DNA of 44,565 bases from Planctomycetota bacterium (lineage in GTDB: Bacteria > Planctomycetota > UBA1135 > UBA2386): NCBI GenBank assembly GCA_016873195.1, contig VGXW01000005.1, positions 1 through 44,565 on the forward strand, written 5' to 3'. Position numbers and translations under genes: made by a program. Positions 36,272 through 44,565 of this stretch are shown here, in pieces; position 1 is the first letter of the stretch; each line of letters starts with the position of its first letter. Below the pieces are notes generated by a model. It did not search any database. It saw only the letters and a program-made list of their open reading frames with translations, and was not told the origin of the DNA.

Positions 36272-39187
36272 TCAGCGGCCGAGCACCGCCAGCAGGCCCT
36301 GGCTCGCCGCGAGACCCGGCAGCGCGGTTCCGGCGGCATCGACGACCAGCGCCTGCGCGGCGATCCCGAGGCCGACGAACGCGGGATCGTTGGGCACCGC
36401 GAGGCCGTAGCCTGCCTCGCCGAGTCCGTTCGCGCCGGTGAGCACCGCGACCGCGCCGCCGCCGAGGTGCAGCACGCAGCCGCCCTGCAGCACCGTGGTC
36501 GCCCGGCCCACCGAGAAGCCGAACAGGCACGGGGCGAACGCGCGCGCGCGGCGCAGTTGGTAGCCGATCTGCCCGCCGAGCCGCGGCGTGCCCGCCGCGA
36601 GTTCGGGCAGGCCCGCGGCCCCCGCGCAGCCGATGCCCAGCGACTCGAGCGCGGGATTGCCGACGACGCCGAGCGGCATGCTGCCCGGCTCCATGCCCGT
36701 GACCCCGTCGTCGGCGAGGTAGTAGAGGCGTTCGCCGGCGACGCCGAGGAACTGCGGGTTGCTGCTGCCGCCGCCGGGCGCGAGGTCGGCGATGCGCAAG
36801 GTGCCCGCGGCCGTGCCGTCGCTGACGTAGGGTTCGAGCCCGTCCAGCCCGTCGCTCGCGGCGAGCAGGACCCGGTCGCCGAGCGCGGTGCCGGATACCG
36901 CCGCGACGCCGTGCTGGAACCCGGGCGCGAGGTCGGTCACGCGCAGGGTGCCGGCGGCCGTGCCGTCGCTGCGCCACAGTTCGCGGCCGTGTTGCGGATC
37001 CTCGGCGACCACGTAGACGAAGGCGCCGGCGAACGCGCTCGACAGCGCATCGCCCGGCAGCGGCAGCACCGTCCGCGTGGTGCCCGCGACGGTGCCGTCG
37101 GTGACGACCAGTTCGGTGCCCTGCAGCCGCGCGAGGCCGTTCTTCCACGGCCGCAGGCTGCCGGCCGTCGCGGCGCCCGCGACCGACCCGAGCAGCTGCT
37201 GGGTGCCGGCGACGGTGCCGTCGGTGACCCAGAGCGGTGGGTTCTGGCCGCCCCCTGTGTAGCCGAAGAACACGATGCGGTCGCCGAGCCGCGTGCAGCC
37301 GCTCGGCCAGGGGCCGGGCAGCGCCCAGGTTCCCGCGGCCGTGCCGTCGGTGCGCCAGAGCGAGTGGTTGGCACCCGCAGCCACGACGACGCCGTTGGCG
37401 ACGCCGAAGGAGAGGTAGAGGAAGTGGTAGGTGAGCAGGTTCCCCGTCACGGGGACGGTGCCCGCCACCGTGCCGTCGGTGCGCAGCACGGTGAGCCGCG
37501 TGCCGAGCGGGTCGAAGTCCGCGAAGTAGAGTCCGTGGCCCTCGGCCTGCAGCTGGCCCGGCGCGCCGCCCTGTGCGCCGAGTGCGTCGTAGACGCAGGT
37601 GGTGCCGCTGGCCGTGCCGTCGCTGCGCCACAGCGCCATGCCCGTGGCCGGCGTCAGCGCCGTGAAGTAGACGACGCCGTCGAGCGCGAGGATCTCGGAG
37701 TAGCTGCCGATGCTGCCGTCCTGGCCGGGATACAGGTCGGCGACCATGTACGTGCCGGCCGCCGTGCCGTCGCTGCGCCACGGTTCGAGCCCGTGCACGC
37801 CGTCCCTGGCGAACGTGAAGAGCACGCCGTTGCACGTGACGCTCTTCTGCACCGTGTTGCCGCTGCGCGCCGACGGGGTCCACAGGGTCTGCGTGCCCGC
37901 CGCGGTCCCGTCGCTGATCGCGAGGAACGGGGTGCCCTGGCCGCCCAGGTTGAGCCCCATCACGAGCATGCGGCTGCCGAGCCGCAGCAGGCCCGGCGCG
38001 TTCGTGCCGGGCACGTTCGCCGTGGTCGTGCCGGCGGCGGTGCCGTCGCTCGCGACGACCGTGAGGCCCGTGCCGTAGCTGGAGCAGGCGAGCATCGCCC
38101 GGCCCTGGTGCACGAAGCTGCGCCAGAGCACCATGCGCGGCGGCGCCAGGACGGCGCCGAGGTCGACCACGAACTGCGTCCCCGCGACGGTGCCGTCGCT
38201 GCGCCACAGCTGCGAGCCGCAGACGGCGAACGCCGTGGTGCCGTCGCTGACGAGTCCGCCCACCGGATTGCTGCCCGCGGGCAGCAGCAGCGCGGTTCCG
38301 GCCAGGGTGCCGTCGCTGCGCCACAGGGCACCGCCGAGCACGGCCAGCAGCGACCCGCCCGCGCGCACGAGCCGTTCGGTCGACGAGGTGTTGCGCACGA
38401 AGCCCGTCGCCACGACGAGCTGCGTGCCCGCCGGCGTGCCGTCGGTGCGCCACAGCTCCGCGGTGCCCGCGGCCCCGGTCGCCAGGAAGTAGACGTGGTT
38501 GCCGAACGGCGTGAACCAGTCGGGCGAGGAACCCATCGTGGGATGGACGTCCGCGAGCCGCAGCGTGCCCGCCGCAGCACCGTCGGTGACCCACGGTTCG
38601 TTGCCGGCCGCGTCGCCGACGCCCTGGAACACGAGGCGGTTGCCGAGGCTGCCGCTCTGCACGTAGGTGCCGCGGACCTGCACGGCGGCCACCTGCACGG
38701 TCCCCGCCGCCGTGAGGTCGCTCGCCCACAGCTCCATGCCGCCGAAGATCGCGCGCCCCTGCAGCACGCCGAGCCCGCGGAAGGAGCCGGGCGAGGACGG
38801 CGCGTCGCTGACCGGCACGGTCCCGGCCGGCGTGCCGTCCGTGACCCAGAGGCGCCCGCGCTGCAGGCCGGAGCGCGTCGCCAGCAGCAGGCGGTTGCCG
38901 ACCCACTGGATCGGTTCGGGCCCGCTGCTCGCGGCACCGGGGACCAGGTCGCGCAGGAGCCGTGTGCCGGCCACGGTGCCGTCGGTGACCCACGGCTCGA
39001 TGCCGCCGTCCTGGCTCCAGCCGTCGAAGCAGGCCCGTTGGCCGTCGCTGCTGGCGAACTGCAGGCTGCCGTAGGCCAGTTCGCCGGTGTAGGGCGTCTG
39101 GTTGACGTCGCGCGCGAGCTGCTGCGCGGGCAGGGCAACGACCAGAAACACCGTCGCGAGGCAACGGGTCGACGGGTGGGCGAGCAT
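36272..39187 (-). CDS. Secreted multi-repeat protein with about 17 'W/V-x-[SDT]-DGTxxGT' (ELWxxDGTxxGT-type) repeats and a C-terminal domain
   Basis: MLAHPSTRCLATVFLVVALPAQQLARD signal peptide; repeated LWRSDGTAAGT/VTDGTVAGT units every about 40-50 aa. Confidence 0.9.
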   Translation of the reverse strand: MLAHPSTRCLATVFLVVALPAQQLARDVNQTPYTGELAYGSLQFASSDGQRACFDGWSQDGGIEPWVTDGTVAGTRLLRDLVPGAASSGPEPIQWVGNRLLLATRSGLQRGRLWVTDGTPAGTVPVSDAPSSPGSFRGLGVLQGRAIFGGMELWASDLTAAGTVQVAAVQVRGTYVQSGSLGNRLVFQGVGDAAGNEPWVTDGAAAGTLRLADVHPTMGSSPDWFTPFGNHVYFLATGAAGTAELWRTDGTPAGTQLVVATGFVRNTSSTERLVRAGGSLLAVLGGALWRSDGTLAGTALLLPAGSNPVGGLVSDGTTAFAVCGSQLWRSDGTVAGTQFVVDLGAVLAPPRMVLWRSFVHQGRAMLACSSYGTGLTVVASDGTAAGTTTANVPGTNAPGLLRLGSRMLVMGLNLGGQGTPFLAISDGTAAGTQTLWTPSARSGNTVQKSVTCNGVLFTFARDGVHGLEPWRSDGTAAGTYMVADLYPGQDGSIGSYSEILALDGVVYFTALTPATGMALWRSDGTASGTTCVYDALGAQGGAPGQLQAEGHGLYFADFDPLGTRLTVLRTDGTVAGTVPVTGNLLTYHFLYLSFGVANGVVVAAGANHSLWRTDGTAAGTWALPGPWPSGCTRLGDRIVFFGYTGGGQNPPLWVTDGTVAGTQQLLGSVAGAATAGSLRPWKNGLARLQGTELVVTDGTVAGTTRTVLPLPGDALSSAFAGAFVYVVAEDPQHGRELWRSDGTAAGTLRVTDLAPGFQHGVAAVSGTALGDRVLLAASDGLDGLEPYVSDGTAAGTLRIADLAPGGGSSNPQFLGVAGERLYYLADDGVTGMEPGSMPLGVVGNPALESLGIGCAGAAGLPELAAGTPRLGGQIGYQLRRARAFAPCLFGFSVGRATTVLQGGCVLHLGGGAVAVLTGANGLGEAGYGLAVPNDPAFVGLGIAAQALVVDAAGTALPGLAASQGLLAVLGR
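36795..38990 (-). repeat. Coding tandem repeats, period about 120-160 bp
   Basis: Plus-strand motif gtgcc(g/c)gcNNcNgtgccgtcg(c/g)tg recurs at about 36802, 36946, 37079, 37204, 37330, 37458, 37592, 37753, 37889, 38027, 38177, 38296, 38423, 38561, 38700, 38820 and 38964. Confidence 0.85.
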
Positions 39188-39294
39188 GCTGGGTTCCTCG
39201 GCGGAGGGAGGCGACCGGGAACGCGAGGAGCCCAGTCTAGCGGCGATCGGGGCCGCGGTAACGGGGCGAGGCCGCCGCGGGCACCGCCCCCCTG

Positions 39295-41421
39295 CTACCG
39301 GCTGCGTTCGATCTCGTCGACCACGCGCGCCGCACCGTAGACGTGCCGCAGCGCCTGCAGGATGCCCTGCGAGTGCACCGAGATCGTGCGGTTGCCCCGG
39401 TCCGGCGCGAAGATGAAGTCGCCCGGCAGGCCCTCCGCGTTGCCGTCGAACGCGAGCCCGACGATCTGCTTGTCGCGGTTGATCACCGGGCTGCCCGAGT
39501 TGCCGCCGATGATGTCGCAGGTCGACACGAAGTTCATCGGCGTGCCGAGGTCGAACGCGACCGGCGGATTGCGCCACCGCTCGGGCAGGCCGAAGGCGTT
39601 GCCGTTCATCAGCGCGTCCCACGCGTCGGGCACCTGCGCGAACGAACGGTTGCGGTCCAGCATGCCGTAGAACGTCGTGAAGGGCGGCGCGACGGTGCCG
39701 TTGTAGACGTAGCCGTCGACCACGCCGTCGGAGATGCGCAGCGTGAACGTCGCGTCCGGCGGGATGCCGTTGCCGTAGACCTTGTAGAGCGCTTCGCCGA
39801 GCCGCTGGCTCTTCTGCTCCAGTTCCTGCGCCAACGGCGCGGTCGCCGCGGCCGCCGCCCCGTTGCGCGCGACCATGACGCGGGCGAGCCGCACGAGCGG
39901 GTCCTGGTTGTCTTCGAGCGAGGTGGCATCGAGCAGTTGGGCCAGCCGCCCCTCGTCGCCGAGCACGGTCTCGCCGAGCAGGCGCGCGGCCGCGGCTTCG
40001 GCGGTGCCGCCGGCCAGCGTCTGCTGCAGCAGCGGATCGCCGGCGGGCAGCATCTGCTGCATCATCCGCAGCTGCGCGGCCAGCGCCGCGGCTTCCCGTT
40101 GTGCGTCGACCGCGAGCGGCTTCTGCAGCCGCCGGCGCTGCGCCGCCGCGCCCGTGCCGCGCAGCTCCGCAGCGCGTTCCGCCTCGGGTCTGCCCATCTG
40201 CTCGCAGTAGCCGACGATCGCCGCGGCGCGGCGCAGGTACTCGCTGGTGCCGCGGCCGGCGGGCCGCAGGGCCTGCAGATCGGGCGCGTGCTGCCGCAGC
40301 TTGCCGACCAGGGCGGCGACGTCGTCCCACAGCGAGCCGTACTCGGCCTCGAGCACCGGGTCCTTGCGGATCGCCTCGCGCGTCTGCCGGTCGAAGGCCC
40401 GGCGCCGCGCGATCAGTTCCGCGTCGCGCAGCCCGAGCAGCCGGCCCGTGTAGGCCTCCTGCGAGTTCACGATGCCGAAGTACTCGTCGAACGCCGCGTC
40501 GGCGGTCTCGGGATCGGCGCGGATCGCCTGCCGCGCGCCCGCCATCATGTTGTCCAGCATCGCGACGACGAACGGGGCGCGGAAGTCGCGCTCGAACTCG
40601 AGCATCTCGGCCGTGACGAGACGGCCGGTGCGGCCCGGATTGCCGACGACGAAGACCGGCTCGCCCGGCGCGGCGCCGTTCTGGCTCCAGCGGAACCAGT
40701 GCGGCGTCGCGAGCGGCTTGCCGCCCTCGTAGACGCGGAACAGGTCGCAGTCGAACGAGTAGCGCGGATAGGCCCAGAAGTCGTAGATGCCGCCGAAGAA
40801 CGCGAACGCGAGCTCGCTCGAGAACACGAGGCGCACGTCGTCGTACTTGCGGTAGCGGTAGGCCGCGAACTTCGCCCCGTGGTAGAAGGTCACGACCTGG
40901 CAGCGCAGCGGGGCCTCGGTCAGGCGCTGCTCGATCGCGGCGATCGCCGCGGTCCGCGCGGCCAGCGCGGCCTTGTGGTCCGCGGCGCCGTTCGTCGCCC
41001 CGAGCACTTCGCCGGTCACGTCCTGGATCTCGACCAGCTGCTCGACGAACAGGCCGGGCACCTTGCGTTCCTGCTCGAGCGTCGCGGCGTAGAAGCCGTC
41101 GCGCCGCAGGTTCTCGCCGTCGCGCGTGACCGCCTTCACGCCGTCGAGGCCGCAGTGGAAGTTCGTCATCACGAGCCCCTCGGCGCTGACGAACGAGGCC
41201 GAACAGTGGTTGGCGAAGCGAAGCGCCGACATGCGCACGTCGTCGAACCAGGCGGCGTCCGGCGCGAAGCCGTAGGCCTCGGCGAAGCGCGCGGTCGGCG
41301 GATGGTCGAAGGTCCACATCGTGCCGTTGAGCAGCACGGGCTTCTGGTCGGTTTGCGCGAGCGCCGCGGCGCCGAGGCAGGCGGCGGCGAGCAGGACGGA
41401 GACGAGGGAGCTTGGCTTCAT
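39295..41421 (-). CDS. Peptidase S46 family (DPP7/DPP11-like dipeptidyl-peptidase)
   Basis: 708 aa; MWTFDHPP, NHCSASFVSAEGLVMTNFHCG (His region), FVVGNPGRTGRL, DIIGGNSGSPVINRDKQIVGLAFDGN (Ser region). Confidence 0.92.
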   Translation of the reverse strand: MKPSSLVSVLLAAACLGAAALAQTDQKPVLLNGTMWTFDHPPTARFAEAYGFAPDAAWFDDVRMSALRFANHCSASFVSAEGLVMTNFHCGLDGVKAVTRDGENLRRDGFYAATLEQERKVPGLFVEQLVEIQDVTGEVLGATNGAADHKAALAARTAAIAAIEQRLTEAPLRCQVVTFYHGAKFAAYRYRKYDDVRLVFSSELAFAFFGGIYDFWAYPRYSFDCDLFRVYEGGKPLATPHWFRWSQNGAAPGEPVFVVGNPGRTGRLVTAEMLEFERDFRAPFVVAMLDNMMAGARQAIRADPETADAAFDEYFGIVNSQEAYTGRLLGLRDAELIARRRAFDRQTREAIRKDPVLEAEYGSLWDDVAALVGKLRQHAPDLQALRPAGRGTSEYLRRAAAIVGYCEQMGRPEAERAAELRGTGAAAQRRRLQKPLAVDAQREAAALAAQLRMMQQMLPAGDPLLQQTLAGGTAEAAAARLLGETVLGDEGRLAQLLDATSLEDNQDPLVRLARVMVARNGAAAAATAPLAQELEQKSQRLGEALYKVYGNGIPPDATFTLRISDGVVDGYVYNGTVAPPFTTFYGMLDRNRSFAQVPDAWDALMNGNAFGLPERWRNPPVAFDLGTPMNFVSTCDIIGGNSGSPVINRDKQIVGLAFDGNAEGLPGDFIFAPDRGNRTISVHSQGILQALRHVYGAARVVDEIERSR

Positions 41422-41612
41422 GGGTCGGGGGTCGTGGCGACCGGGGGTGGCGCGAGGCGGCCGAGGGGAGGTTGCCCGCGCGAGCGAGTGTAGCCCCGGT
41501 CGCGGCCGGGTTCCGCAGGCGAGCGGGGAGGGTTCCCGACGCAATGGAGCTTCGCGACGCAAGCGCCGTGGCCGCGCATCGCCTAGGCTGCGAGCGAGCC
41601 GTGACGCCCAGG

Positions 41613-41641
41613 TTGCCTGCCTCGCGGGGCTGCCCTAGCAT
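41613..41641 (+). promoter_or_regulatory. Candidate sigma70-type promoter: TTGCCT - 17 bp - TAGCAT
   Basis: TTGCCT 41613-41618, spacer 41619-41635 (17 nt), TAGCAT 41636-41641, upstream of the CDS at 41702. Confidence 0.5.
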
Positions 41642-41701
41642 GCGCCGCCCCCCCCGCCCGCCCGCCGGGCCGTCCCCCGAGGAAGCCTCGAAGGAGCACC
41701 C

Positions 41702-43405
41702 ATGAGAATGCGCATCCTTGCTGCACTCGTCACCACGATCGCCGTGGCCACGGCCCAGACCGACTGGCCGCAGTACCAGGGCAACCCACAGCACACGGGC
41801 TACCTGCCCGTGACCCTGAACCCGGCGACCCTGGTGCCGCGCTACACCGTGCAGGTGGCGCCGAGCGCGTGGCTCGAGCCGGTCACGGTCGCCGACGGCA
41901 AGGTCTTCGTCAGCAGCACCGACCGCTACCTGCGCACGCTCACGGCCAGCACGGGCGCGCCGCTCTGGCAGATCCAGTTTCCGGGCGTCTTCTCGGTCAA
42001 CCCGCCGAGCTACCACCAGGGCAAGGTCTACCTGCAGACGGGCAACCACGGCTCGGACACCTACCTGCGCTGCTACCACGCGAACACGGGCCAGCTCGTG
42101 TTCCAGTCGGCCCACGCAGCGCAGTGGGAGTCCTACTACGCGCCGACGATCCGCGACGGCGCGGTGTGGGTGAACGGCGGCTACTACGGCGGCATGTACT
42201 CGTTCGACGCCGCGAACGGCCAGCAGCGCTGGTTCGTGCCCCTGCCGCAGTACGACGAATGGACGCCCGCGGTCGACGGGGACACGGCCTACGGCTACGT
42301 CGGCGGCACCTTGTTCGCGCTGAACCGCGACACGGGCGCCGAGCGTTACCGCATCCTCGACCCGGGCTTCAGCTGGCAGGGATGGTCGATGGGCCTGGCA
42401 CCGGTGCTCGGCGGGCAGAACGACGTGCTCGTGATCCAGAGCGCACGCATGCTGCGCTTCGATCTGCAGAGCCGCACCATCGCCTGGCAGCTCCCGGGCA
42501 GCTTCACCGGCCAGCCCGCGGTGCACGCCAACACCGTGTTCGCCATCAACTCGAACAGCCTGCAGGCGCGCGCGCAGGACACGGGCGCCCTGCTGTGGTC
42601 GTGGGCCCGTCCCGGCGAGACGCTGTCGGGCAACGTCGTGGTCACGGCCCAGCACGTGCTCGTGCGCAGCGCGACGAAGACGTTCCTGATCGACCGCACG
42701 ACGCACGCCGCCGTCTACGAGATCGCGGCCGCGGGCCACATCACGATCGGCGAGGGCGCGATCTACATCGCGCGCACCGACGGCCACCTGACCTGCGTGG
42801 GCTTCGCGACGCTGCCGACGGCGCTCGCGGTGACCCCCGCGCAGCGCGACTACACGGCGCCGCCGGCCCTCGTGACGATCCACGGCACCGGCTTCGCGGC
42901 CGGCACGGGCCTCACGGTCCACTTCGGCGCGCTGCCCGCCACGCAGGTGACGGTCGTCGACGACCAGACGGTGACCTGTGTGCCGCCAGCGCACGGTCCC
43001 GGGGTGGTCGCGGTGGTCGTGGAGAACAGCAACGGCCGCACTTCGCGCCCGCGCGCGTTCGCGTTCACGCCGGCGATCGACCACGCCGGCGACGCCTTCC
43101 CGGGCTCGACGCCGACGATCGCCTTCCACCAGCCCACAGGGCGGCAGGTGCTCGCTGGTTGGGGGCTCGGCCCGCGCACGGCGCTGGCGTTCCCGCCGCT
43201 GGTCGGCGTGCTGGAGATCCACCCGGCGTGGAACCTGTTCTGGACGCCGCACTGGTCGACGAACCGCTTCGACCTGCCGCTGCCGATCCCCGCGAACCCG
43301 GCGCTCACGGGCACCACCCTGCTGTTCCAGTCGCTGGTCGGCTCGAGCCTGTTCAGCAGCGCGCAGGGCACGTTCGCGAACTGCTACGCGCTGACGATCC
43401 AGTGA
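41702..43405 (+). CDS. Secreted PQQ-like beta-propeller protein with IPT/TIG domain and C-terminal domain
   Basis: Signal peptide; DWPQYQGNPQHTGYLP, repeated propeller strands (ANGQQRW, RDTGAERYR, QDTGALLWSW), IPT/TIG-like LVTIHGTGFAAGTGLTVHFGALPATQVTVVDDQTVTCVPPAHGPGVVAVVVENSNG. Confidence 0.85.
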   Translation: MRMRILAALVTTIAVATAQTDWPQYQGNPQHTGYLPVTLNPATLVPRYTVQVAPSAWLEPVTVADGKVFVSSTDRYLRTLTASTGAPLWQIQFPGVFSVNPPSYHQGKVYLQTGNHGSDTYLRCYHANTGQLVFQSAHAAQWESYYAPTIRDGAVWVNGGYYGGMYSFDAANGQQRWFVPLPQYDEWTPAVDGDTAYGYVGGTLFALNRDTGAERYRILDPGFSWQGWSMGLAPVLGGQNDVLVIQSARMLRFDLQSRTIAWQLPGSFTGQPAVHANTVFAINSNSLQARAQDTGALLWSWARPGETLSGNVVVTAQHVLVRSATKTFLIDRTTHAAVYEIAAAGHITIGEGAIYIARTDGHLTCVGFATLPTALAVTPAQRDYTAPPALVTIHGTGFAAGTGLTVHFGALPATQVTVVDDQTVTCVPPAHGPGVVAVVVENSNGRTSRPRAFAFTPAIDHAGDAFPGSTPTIAFHQPTGRQVLAGWGLGPRTALAFPPLVGVLEIHPAWNLFWTPHWSTNRFDLPLPIPANPALTGTTLLFQSLVGSSLFSSAQGTFANCYALTIQ

Positions 43406-43474
43406 CGCGCGGGCACGTCGACCGCGAGGCTCCCCGGGCTGCCGGTTGGCGCGAGGTCCTCGCGGCGGCCACCG

Positions 43475-44143
43475 CTACTTCGCGCCGCGGCCACCCAGCA
43501 GCGCGCCGAGGCAGGCCATCACCGTGCCGGCCACGATCGTGATCGCCGGCCAGAACGTGACCTGCGGCATCGCCAGCACGGTGAACAGTTCCTCCGGGGC
43601 CGGCGCCGGCAGGCCCGGCGGCAGTTTCACGTAGTGCGTCTCCCAGCCGAACTCGAGGGCCAACCAGGTGACGGCGAGCACGGGGATCCGCGCCAGCACC
43701 GCGTAGACGAACAGCAGCAGCGCCATGCGCGGCCAGGCGCAGGCGGCGATCACCACGCCGAGCGCGGCGAGACAGATGAACCACGACATGCCGCGCACCG
43801 GACCGGGGTGGTCGGCGTCGGGGAACCAGACGAGGTCGAGAGCGCGGCAGAGGGCCAAGCCGCCGAACATCACGGCGACCGCCAAGGCACTGATGGCCAG
43901 GGCCCTGCCCCGCGACCGCACGCCGGCGCCCGAGCGCTGCACGCGGAAACCGAACCAGAGGCCGAAGACGAAGATCAGCCAGCCGATGCCGACGATCGCC
44001 ATGCTGCCGCCGGCCTCGGGCAGGCCGAAGAACCTCGGGCTCCACCCGGCGAGCTGACCGACCAGGCGCAGCACCGTGACGAGCAGCGTCAGAAGCGAGG
44101 GAACGAGCACCAACGAGAGCAGCCGCGGCGGTTTCTGGTCCAT
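43475..44143 (-). CDS. Hypothetical polytopic membrane protein
   Basis: 222 aa from ATG 44143 with several hydrophobic helices ([54 protein letters not shown]). Confidence 0.6.
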   Translation of the reverse strand: MDQKPPRLLSLVLVPSLLTLLVTVLRLVGQLAGWSPRFFGLPEAGGSMAIVGIGWLIFVFGLWFGFRVQRSGAGVRSRGRALAISALAVAVMFGGLALCRALDLVWFPDADHPGPVRGMSWFICLAALGVVIAACAWPRMALLLFVYAVLARIPVLAVTWLALEFGWETHYVKLPPGLPAPAPEELFTVLAMPQVTFWPAITIVAGTVMACLGALLGGRGAK

Positions 44144-44243
44144 CGGCGGAAGCCTACGCGCCGGGGCCGCCGCCGGGAATGCCGCGATGCTGCGCGCGCC
44201 ATGGCGCCGCGGCGCGGCCACGCGGCTACATTGCGGCCGCCCG

Positions 44244-44565
44244 ATGAACCCGCGCCCCGACTTCACGAAGATCCCCTACGGCTTCGCCGAGTTCGCACCC
44301 GCCACCGCCGCCGACTGGCAAGCCGCCGCCGGCCCCACCGCGCCGTGGTCCTCGCCCGAAGGCATCGCCCACCGGATCCTGCACCAAGCCGCCGACGCGC
44401 AGGTCCCGCACGCGGGCTCCCTGCCCGGCCTGCCGCCGTTCCTCGGCGGCCCCTACGCGACGATGTTCGCGCGGAAGCCGTGGACGATCCGCCAGTACGC
44501 CGGCTTCTCCACCGCCGAGGCGACCAACCAGTTCTATCGCAAGGCGCTCGCCGCGGGACAGCCCC
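44244..44565 (+). CDS. Methylmalonyl-CoA mutase large subunit, 3'-truncated by window edge
   Basis: ATG 44244; [14 protein letters not shown]...[10 protein letters not shown]...[48 protein letters not shown]. Not in the supplied ORF list because it runs off the edge. Confidence 0.92.
   Translation, partial: MNPRPDFTKIPYGFAEFAPATAADWQAAAGPTAPWSSPEGIAHRILHQAADAQVPHAGSLPGLPPFLGGPYATMFARKPWTIRQYAGFSTAEATNQFYRKALAAGQP

Noticed and set aside
36119-39340. 1073-aa plus-strand ORF and 1000-aa minus-strand alternative frame across the repeat protein
   Set aside because: Apparent periodicity is inherited from the real repeat gene; the true frame has signal peptide and DGTxxGT motifs.
36272-43252. 2326-aa minus-strand ORF joining the S46 antisense/alternate frame and the repeat protein
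   Set aside because: Long read-through open frame; the real start is the signal-peptide ATG at 39187, and upstream residues are out-of-frame translation of other genes.
1-44565. CRISPR array, tRNA/rRNA genes, IS element/transposase
   Set aside because: No regularly spaced direct repeats, no tRNA-like T-arm (GGTTCGAATCC) or rRNA sequence, and no transposase motif seen by eye; a tRNAscan/ISfinder run would be needed to be certain.

Overview
High-GC (roughly 70%+ by eye) bacterial chromosomal window. Gene content and secreted-protein style look planctomycete-like (inference). All calls come from reading the supplied translations and the DNA; no database search was run. Left to right: the 3' part of a fused acyl-CoA mutase (IcmF). 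A minus-strand type VI secretion (T6SS) membrane-complex operon: kinase-like/FHA protein, tssJ, tssK, tssL, tssM, tagF, and a co-directional ECF-like sigma factor. A hicB-hicA toxin-antitoxin pair. folD and fhs (C1-folate). A DUF234-type ATPase/nuclease preceded by a near-perfect 28-bp palindrome. A phosphofructokinase, an ALDH7-like dehydrogenase, an orphan DUF433 protein, a GH127 glycosidase and a CPBP-like membrane protein. A translationally coupled AAA ATPase + DUF4276 (TOPRIM-like) pair that is a candidate defence module. A small conserved-looking ORF with an apparently truncated partner. A glycyl-radical enzyme (HypD-like) with its activase. An M64 peptidase, a PMT-type membrane glycosyltransferase, a truncated outer-membrane protein gene, and an AlbA_2/Schlafen-type ATPase with a small zinc-ribbon-like partner. 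A 17-repeat 'DGTxxGT' secreted protein, an S46 peptidase, a PQQ-propeller/IPT protein, a membrane protein, and the 5' end of methylmalonyl-CoA mutase. The best leads for something undescribed are the pseudokinase-FHA fusion at the head of the T6SS operon, the AAA/DUF4276 pair, the palindrome-regulated, apparently leaderless DUF234 ATPase, and the zinc-ribbon + AlbA_2 pair.
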